A stretch of 61,371 bases of DNA, taken from a virus. A program made the position numbers and the translations under genes. This document shows, in pieces, positions 55,960-61,371 of the stretch (its first letter is position 1; every line of letters begins with the position of its first letter). The DNA lies in the IMG/VR virus record IMGVR_UViG_3300037296_000114, positions 1-61,371 of that record. One strand, given 5' to 3'. The notes under the pieces are model-generated. The model made no database searches. It was not told where the DNA came from and saw only the letters and a program-made list of their open reading frames with translations.

Positions 55960-56805
55960 TTATATCGCCTTTTTGCCGTAGAACCGTGAGAGGATTTCCT
56001 CACCGGCTGGTTTCTTTGGGATTACGCCTCTGCTGTAGCTCAAGGGCTTGCCAGATGATACCGACGCAGGTGCGGCTGTGGGGGCTGGTGGCGGCGCTGC
56101 ACGCTCCTTTGGCGCTGCGCTCGGCAACCTGATCGAGTTGGCGATAGAGCCGACACTGGCGGCGTAGTTTGGGTCTGTCGCGTACCCAGACCTGCCAAGA
56201 GCGGCAAGTTGACCGTCAAGGTCTCCGGCTGCCAGCATCGGCTTGTAGCGGGGGTTGGTTTGCAGGAACTCGCCATAGCCGCGCACACTGTCCCCCATCC
56301 CTTCGTAGCCCCGAAAGCTGTCGTTGATGCGAACAGTCTGGCCGTTCACCACCTCGTTCGTCGCCATCGTGTTGCCACCAGCCTTGCCGTGAGACTTTAT
56401 CCCAAAGAAGTTGTTGCCGGGAGCAGACTTGCCCCAGCCGGTTTCCTGTGCGGCCTGCGCGATGATGAGGCGAGGATCGAGGCCCGTTTGCTGGCCCACC
56501 TCAATCGCGTAGGGCATCATGTCGGCGATAAACGTGTCGCGGTTTCCGCCCCCGCTGTAGGACGTGCTGGCCCGACCGCCGCCACCGCTTGTTGCCGCAC
56601 CGCCGCCCATTTTCCCCGCCGCATCAAAGCCCCGCTCCATACCGTCGTAATAGATGCCACGCTCCGTCTGCTTACGGTCTGCGCTGGCTTGCATTGCATC
56701 CGTGCGCGCGTTCTGCGCCTCACGATCCTTGCGGCGCTCTTTCAGGTTCAGGCCCGTGGATGCTCCACCAGCCAAGCCCGAGAAAAAGGAACCCGCGCCG
56801 CTCAT
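55960..56805 (-). CDS. Virion-associated glucosaminidase
   Basis: The 281-residue protein has an N-terminal Gly-rich segment like the next gene's, and a glucosaminidase domain (FlgJ/LYZ2 type; residues ~88-235): D-P-R-L-I-I-A-Q-A-A-Q-E-T-G-W-G with catalytic Glu121, then N-N-F-F-G-I-K, D-S-F-R-G-Y-E and A-T-D-P-N-Y-A. It cuts peptidoglycan, probably to let DNA and ejection proteins cross the wall. ATG 56805 overlaps the upstream stop as ATGA. The last ~45 residues are Pro/Ala-rich. Confidence 0.85.
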   Translation of the reverse strand: MSGAGSFFSGLAGGASTGLNLKERRKDREAQNARTDAMQASADRKQTERGIYYDGMERGFDAAGKMGGGAATSGGGGRASTSYSGGGNRDTFIADMMPYAIEVGQQTGLDPRLIIAQAAQETGWGKSAPGNNFFGIKSHGKAGGNTMATNEVVNGQTVRINDSFRGYEGMGDSVRGYGEFLQTNPRYKPMLAAGDLDGQLAALGRSGYATDPNYAASVGSIANSIRLPSAAPKERAAPPPAPTAAPASVSSGKPLSYSRGVIPKKPAGEEILSRFYGKKAI

Positions 56806-57263
56806 GCACCAATACCGAACAGTTCGTCGATCTGTACTTCTGTCAAAGAAAGCCATGAACCCAAAGACAAAACAAACGGATGCAGTCGGTCAACGCTTCC
56901 GGTCGCAGCCCACTCGATCTGCGCGTCTACCGACTGCGCAGGGTCTAGGAATGACAAGAAGCTGTCCATCACGGCAGGCCACTCGCCTTTGGCCGCAGCG
57001 ATTGCGTCAGTAGGTTGCAAAACGCCTTCTGTGGCAAGTGCGATGCAAAACTCGCGGCGCGTGATCGACACTGCTCTTTTTGCCGCTATCTCTTTTACAG
57101 TGATGGAATCTATCTCGGCTTGTGTAGGCGGTGGCGGGTAGGCGGTGTCAATTGCGTCCTGCTCGGTGTTGGCAGTCTCGCGCAAGAAAACAGTTTGGCT
57201 CAAACCATCCTCGTCGTTTTCGACGATCCACTCGTTACCGCCCTTATTTATAGCTGTAATCAT
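56802..57263 (-). CDS. Tail-associated protein between adhesin and glucosaminidase
   Basis: The 153-residue protein has an N-terminal beta part (W-I-V-E-N-D-E-D-G-L-S), a helical middle (I-T-V-K-E-I-A-A-K-R-A-V-S-I-T-R-R-E-F) and the C-terminal pattern W-L-S-L-T-E-V-Q-I-D-E-L-F, which recurs in phage tail-fibre-associated proteins. It follows the adhesin gene by 10 nt and overlaps the glucosaminidase. A fibre assembly or tail accessory role is inferred. Confidence 0.55.
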   Translation of the reverse strand: MITAINKGGNEWIVENDEDGLSQTVFLRETANTEQDAIDTAYPPPPTQAEIDSITVKEIAAKRAVSITRREFCIALATEGVLQPTDAIAAAKGEWPAVMDSFLSFLDPAQSVDAQIEWAATGSVDRLHPFVLSLGSWLSLTEVQIDELFGIGA

Positions 57264-57273
57264 GCTGTGCCTC

Positions 57274-58434
57274 TTACAAGAATGTCATTTGGATAGTTAC
57301 GGATGCGCCTGTTCTGTTCTCAACTTTCAGTGTGCCGTTTGCCGGTTGTGCGGATACTGTCAGATCCCCGTCAATTCCCGCCGTGCCTGTTAGGACCAAG
57401 TCGTTTGAGACCTTAAAATTGGCGCTGGTGCCCCCTGTAGTCACCTTGTCCATGCGCGGAGACCCGCCCGTGTCGTAGTAAGTAAGCCCGCTTGTGTTTT
57501 GGTCTGGGAAATTCCCACGCCCTTGTGTTGTTACAAACACCCATCCACCATTACGCGGCGTTGTGACTGTCCCAACAGCGTCATCAGCTATAGTCAGGTC
57601 AATTGATTTTATTGAGTTGCCCAATCCGTACAATGACTGAGCGGTGGTTTCAGTAATGACGGTTCTCCAGTCGCCAAACGTGGTGCCGTCTGGTGACGGT
57701 CTATAGGCCATTCTTCCATTTGGGGCGCGTTCGATTGCAAGCTGACCGCCCAGAGCGTCAAATCGTGCAAGGTTAATACCTGCGCCAAAGGAGAAAGGTA
57801 TATTTGCATCAGTGGAGGTAAACTGGAAAAATCCGCAAATTTCAAAATCGTCCATATCATTATTTGGCGGGCTCGGCGGGCTGCCTGATCCAAGACCGCC
57901 GTACCCGACTTTCATCAAGCGACCAGACGTCATGTCCAAATCATTTTGAGTAACCGCAGTGCCCGTAATCGGCACATCGACCTGAAACGCGGTGTTGCTC
58001 AACAGCCAACGGCGCACGCCACCCGTGGATGCCGCCATTTGGTTTGACGCGGGGCGGTAAAGCCCTGTGTCGGGGTCAGACACAAACGACATTGACGGAA
58101 GCGCAGCTGTACCATTCAGGAACTTGCCTGCTCCTGCGCCGGTCAACACGCTTTCGTAATTGACCAACAGCGTATTCAAGCGCGTGTTAAAGGAGACAAG
58201 CGCGGCGTAGGTCGGGAATATGCCATAGGCAGCACCAGGCTGCGAACTCCCCACATATGCTGGCGAGATGGTCAACTGTGTAGCGCTGATGACCGCAACA
58301 ACCTCATACACCTGCCTGTTCGGGCCAACGAAGGCGGCACCTGCCTGTACCGCGCCAACAAACAGCGTGCCCGCACCTGTGACCGTCGCGCTTCCGTTGG
58401 TCACCGTGACGGTGCCCGTTTTGTACCAGCTCAT
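57274..58434 (-). CDS. Tail adhesin with knob domain (complete copy)
   Basis: The 386-residue protein is the full-length paralogue of the gene at 1-943. N-terminal ~90 residues: beta-rich (T-G-T-V-T-V-T-N-G-S-A-T-V-T-G-A-G-T-L-F, A-Y-G-I-F-P). Middle: F-L-N-G-T-A-A-L-P-S-M-S-F-V-S-D-P-D-T-G-L-Y-R-P, a T4-gp-like stretch seen in many fibres. Residues ~185-260 are pyocin-knob-like. The C-terminus is beta-rich and ends in hydrophobic residues. Start ATG 58434 follows AGGAG. It probably binds the host surface. Confidence 0.8.
   Translation of the reverse strand: MSWYKTGTVTVTNGSATVTGAGTLFVGAVQAGAAFVGPNRQVYEVVAVISATQLTISPAYVGSSQPGAAYGIFPTYAALVSFNTRLNTLLVNYESVLTGAGAGKFLNGTAALPSMSFVSDPDTGLYRPASNQMAASTGGVRRWLLSNTAFQVDVPITGTAVTQNDLDMTSGRLMKVGYGGLGSGSPPSPPNNDMDDFEICGFFQFTSTDANIPFSFGAGINLARFDALGGQLAIERAPNGRMAYRPSPDGTTFGDWRTVITETTAQSLYGLGNSIKSIDLTIADDAVGTVTTPRNGGWVFVTTQGRGNFPDQNTSGLTYYDTGGSPRMDKVTTGGTSANFKVSNDLVLTGTAGIDGDLTVSAQPANGTLKVENRTGASVTIQMTFL
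57492..57618. repeat. 127-bp exact repeat of the window start
   Basis: Bases 57492-57618 equal bases 1-127 exactly. The next base differs (57619 G versus 128 T), and 57491 has no counterpart because position 1 is the edge. Codon phase and number in the two adhesin genes agree. An exact match of 127 bases at a contig end is typical of a de Bruijn assembly overlap of k=127, so the window probably closes here. Confidence 0.9.
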
Positions 58435-58435
58435 C

Positions 58436-58888
58436 TTACTCTCCTAATTCAAAAGTGATCCCGAAGCTGATCACCGCATCAGCCACGCCCCCGTCTCCGG
58501 GCATAATCTGCGTAAAGGTATTGCCCTGCCTGATCTGGATGCCACCCATCGGGACGACGTCGCCCACGTGAGTTCGAAATGTTCGCCCGTCATGCGGGTA
58601 GAGCGCTAGCCCAGCGAACACTGCCACCTGGCCCTTGGGCCACTTCACCACAGGCAAAGCGGCAAGAACTGCGACAGACCCGCGACCGTAGCTGTTGCGG
58701 TAGGCACCGACACTGTAATCCAACCCCAACGCGCGGTGTTCCCACGTCAGAAATACGCCTGGGTTGACCTGCTCAAAGTTCACTGATGCGCCAAGATGCT
58801 GAGAGCCGAGCAGAACAGACATGCGATCAGGTTCAGCAGTAGCTGGATTAGAAAGCAGCGCGGTGAGAAGAAGAACATGGCGCATCAT
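58436..58888 (-). CDS. Exported outer-membrane-barrel-like protein
   Basis: The 150-residue protein has a cleavable signal peptide (M-M-R-H-V-L-L-L-T-A-L-L-S-N-P-A-T-A, then E). The body is beta-rich with V-N-F-E-Q-V-N-P-G-V-F-L-T-W-E, V-G-A-Y-R-N-S-Y-G-R-G-S-V-A and V-F-A-G-L-A-L-Y-P, a pattern in small outer-membrane barrels carried by phages near tail fibre genes. It may alter the host surface (receptor masking) or be a virion part. It overlaps both neighbours as ATGA or by a one-base gap. Confidence 0.65.
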   Translation of the reverse strand: MMRHVLLLTALLSNPATAEPDRMSVLLGSQHLGASVNFEQVNPGVFLTWEHRALGLDYSVGAYRNSYGRGSVAVLAALPVVKWPKGQVAVFAGLALYPHDGRTFRTHVGDVVPMGGIQIRQGNTFTQIMPGDGGVADAVISFGITFELGE

Positions 58889-61371
58889 TTGTTCACCTGC
58901 TTAATTTCGGCAGTCATGTTGAAGATCTGCGTCTGAGCGCCCGTTGTGCCGTATGAAGCGCGCACTCTAATCTTTGGAAACGAGGCCAGGTAAACTGAAC
59001 TCACGACGTTTATCGGGATGATCTTGACAGAACCGCTCAGCCTGCTTCCGTTGTTACCAGCCCCGAAATAGAATGGCTTCGGAGGACCGGTTACGGCTGT
59101 CGTGCCGTCGTTACGTACCCCGTCAACACGGAAAACAACGCTGCCGGCACTATCGGACTGAGGCTGAACTTCAAAGTGCATTTCGATGACTATCGGGTTT
59201 AGAACGCCTCCTTCGCTATTGAACTCGAAAGGAGAAAAGGAGACGTTGATCGGCCCTACTACGACTTCATTTGCGTCTAGATCCTGACCATTGGGGAACC
59301 CAGTGATATAGGTCTTGCTGATAGCGCCGATTTCAACATTTCGGCTCGTGATGGCCCCGTCCACAATCAGATCACCGGTGATCTGAACGTTCGAGAAAAA
59401 CTCGGCCAGATCGCCCACAAATTTGAACCGGTCGGAGCGCACAACGAATTGCGCCGCGACACCATTGCTGACCAGCTCGACCTCACCCGTCACGCCGCCT
59501 GCACGCGCCCGCCAGAGATAGCCCGCCTGCAAGCCATCGACCCCTGCTTTGGCCAGCGAGGTGGCTGTCGCCAGCGCATCAAGGCTGCCGTAACTGGCAC
59601 TGATCGTTTGCGTGACCGCCGAAACAGCACCGGCTGCCGTAACTCGGGTGCTCTCAAGCGTGGATACACGCCCCCGAGTAGCAGCCAGCCCTGTGGTCGC
59701 ATTGTAGACCGTGCTCTCAAGGTTGGTCGACCGCTGTGCCAGCGCGCTGTCGGCGTTTGCTGAGGTCGTAGACAGGTCAGAAAGCGCCGCCGAGGTCGCC
59801 GAGACGTCATCCTCCAGATCACCGGCCCGTGCTTCTAGATTGGTCGCACGCTGGGCCAGTGCGGCATCGGCATTGGCGGACGCCGTGGAGAGGTTGCTCA
59901 CCGCCGCCGTGGTGGCAGAGACGTCGCCCTCCAGATCAGTGGCTCGCGCTTCAAGGTTGGTCGCACGCTGGGCCAGCGCACTGTCGGCATTCGCCGAGGC
60001 CGTGGCGAGGTTACTCACCGCCGCCGTGTTGGCAGATACGTCACCCTCCAGATCACCAGCCCGTGCTTCGAGATTGGTCGCACGCTGCGCCAGCGCGCTG
60101 TCGGCGGTCGCAGAGGCCGTAGCCAGGTCAGAAAGCGCCGCCGAGGTGGCCGAGGCGTCATCCTCCAGATCACCAGCCCGTGCTTCAAGATTGGTCGCAC
60201 GCTGGGCCAGCGCACTGTCGGCATTCGCCGAGGCTGTGGCGAGGGTATTTACCGCCGCTGAAGTGGCACCCACCTCATTCTCCAGATCGTCCGCTCGCGC
60301 CTCAAGGCTTGTCGCTCGCTGCGCCAAAGCACTATCTGCATCCGAGGTGGCTGTTGCGAGGTCAGTAACAGCCGCAGAGGTCTGGGCCACATCGGTCTCA
60401 AGGTCACCCACTCGCGCGGTCACATCCTGCCGTGCACTTGCCTCTGCGGACAACGCATCTGCGCGTGCTTCAGCCTCCTGCAACACCAGCGCTTCGCTGG
60501 CTTCGATCGCGGCTGCAAGCTCCACCTCCAGCTGAGCGAGAGCCGTCCGGCCCTCGTCAATATCAGCACTCAAAGACAGGCGCGCAGAGGCCAGATCGGC
60601 GCGACGCTGCTCACCTTCTTCATAGATCCGCAAGAGGCCCGCCAGATCCGCCACCGCGGATGCTTCGCTTTCACCCGACAGCCGGCGCACGTCTCGCAAT
60701 GCAATATCGAACGCCGCCCCGTCCAGAGTGGAAAGCTCCAGCTCGGCACTGGCCACCCGCGCCTCGACGGCGCTGACTTCAGTGGAAAGTGCGCGGGCAG
60801 CGACCGCTGCGTCTAGAGCGCTGATCTCCAGCTCCGCCTGATCCTGCCGTGCGCCGAGCGTTGAGACGGTGCTTGCGTCAGCTTTTGCCGCCAGCGATGC
60901 CGTTGCGGCGTCCAGAACCAGCTGCACCTCGTTGACCTGCGCGATGATGTCGTCCAGCACGGGAAGTTGAGACGGATCCAACACCTGAGCCGCAATCTCT
61001 TCGCGGACGAACTGCTGCGATGCAAAAAGCCCGATCTGCCCAGCGATTTCATTGACGGCAATCTGCGTTTCGAACAGCGCACCCTCTAGGCTCTTGACGC
61101 CCTCGATTTTGACACTGCCATCCTCCTCATCCACGTAGACGCCAGCGCGCGCGATCGTACTACGCGTGTCACTCACCCGCATAAGCAGATCCGTAATCCG
61201 CGCCGAAATCTGCTCAAGTGAATCGTCTATGATCCGGTCCGCAGGCACCCGCGCACGCGCATCCGCCTCTACCCGCTCTTGGGTCTGCAACGCAAACTGC
61301 TCAACGACACCTACAGCTTGTCCGACGGCGCCGACCGCTTCTACTGTGTCCTCAATCACCTGCGTCACTAC
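58885..61371 (-). CDS. Second long tail fibre, N-terminus beyond the window
   Basis: The frame runs to the edge; the GTG at 61368 is probably not the true start. At least 827 residues are visible. The N-terminal third is homologous to the fibre at 2499-6872. Then six full and one partial 39-residue repeats (D-V-S-A-T-T-A-A-V-S-N-L..., encoded by ~117-bp DNA repeats between about 59700 and 60450) form a coiled coil. The C-terminal ~220 residues are beta-rich and unrelated to the other fibre. Base composition is visibly more GC-rich than that of 2499-6872, suggesting a different recent origin. Confidence 0.75.
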   Translation of the reverse strand, partial: VVTQVIEDTVEAVGAVGQAVGVVEQFALQTQERVEADARARVPADRIIDDSLEQISARITDLLMRVSDTRSTIARAGVYVDEEDGSVKIEGVKSLEGALFETQIAVNEIAGQIGLFASQQFVREEIAAQVLDPSQLPVLDDIIAQVNEVQLVLDAATASLAAKADASTVSTLGARQDQAELEISALDAAVAARALSTEVSAVEARVASAELELSTLDGAAFDIALRDVRRLSGESEASAVADLAGLLRIYEEGEQRRADLASARLSLSADIDEGRTALAQLEVELAAAIEASEALVLQEAEARADALSAEASARQDVTARVGDLETDVAQTSAAVTDLATATSDADSALAQRATSLEARADDLENEVGATSAAVNTLATASANADSALAQRATNLEARAGDLEDDASATSAALSDLATASATADSALAQRATNLEARAGDLEGDVSANTAAVSNLATASANADSALAQRATNLEARATDLEGDVSATTAAVSNLSTASANADAALAQRATNLEARAGDLEDDVSATSAALSDLSTTSANADSALAQRSTNLESTVYNATTGLAATRGRVSTLESTRVTAAGAVSAVTQTISASYGSLDALATATSLAKAGVDGLQAGYLWRARAGGVTGEVELVSNGVAAQFVVRSDRFKFVGDLAEFFSNVQITGDLIVDGAITSRNVEIGAISKTYITGFPNGQDLDANEVVVGPINVSFSPFEFNSEGGVLNPIVIEMHFEVQPQSDSAGSVVFRVDGVRNDGTTAVTGPPKPFYFGAGNNGSRLSGSVKIIPINVVSSVYLASFPKIRVRASYGTTGAQTQIFNMTAEIKQVNK

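Overview
The window is a tailed temperate phage (short-tailed, podovirus-like) of an alphaproteobacterium, most likely a Rhodobacterales/Roseobacter host. This rests on the gene set: N4-gp56-type major capsid protein, P22-type portal, adaptor proteins, a giant polyvalent ejection protein, a DUF4102-type tyrosine integrase, and GC-rich codon use. The host is an inference; no host gene is present. I found no tRNA, rRNA, CRISPR array or insertion sequence.

Layout. (1) 1-20142, minus strand: late structural block, transcribed right to left: terminase small subunit, small genes, terminase large subunit, portal, scaffold, a CsrA-like regulator, major capsid protein, a decoration candidate, adaptors, tail hub and long tail fibre, GNAT enzyme, S74 chaperone-tipped protein, knob-type adhesin (cut by the window edge). 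(2) 20143-20575: control region with a GCGTCC iteron-like array and divergent promoters overlapping a palindromic operator. (3) 20576-27435, plus strand: early operon of small overlapping genes, mostly unknown, with several zinc-finger proteins. (4) 27470-29044, minus strand: replication module (initiator-like, loader-like, DUF1064 nuclease). (5) 29198-29994: lysogeny switch with Cro-like and XRE regulators plus a tiny antisense gene. (6) 30217-34981, plus strand: exonuclease/RecT recombination genes, DNA-binding protein, DNA methyltransferase, Xis-like protein. (7) 35244-36434: integrase. (8) 36574-38532, minus strand: lysis genes. (9) 38892-39486, plus strand: TerB moron with its own terminator. 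(10) 39550-57263, minus strand: 4733-residue polyvalent protein, ejection proteins and a virion glucosaminidase. (11) 57274-61371, minus strand: a second tail-fibre/adhesin module.

The first 127 bases equal 57492-57618 exactly and then diverge. Reading frame and codon number also agree at the join. The simplest reading is a circular 57,491-bp phage genome closed at this overlap, with 57619-61371 as an alternative (allelic) tail module reached from the same sequence. Joined this way, all minus-strand late genes form one continuous block running from terminase through tail, ejection proteins and lysis.

Regulation looks coherent. Palindromes of the form GTTGC-N5-GCAAC (or GTAAC) sit in the switch, at the early promoter, upstream of terminase, and at the integrase promoter, as expected for one repressor controlling lysis versus lysogeny. 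A different conserved element recurs upstream of the capsid, endolysin and giant-protein genes and is a candidate late promoter or activator site.
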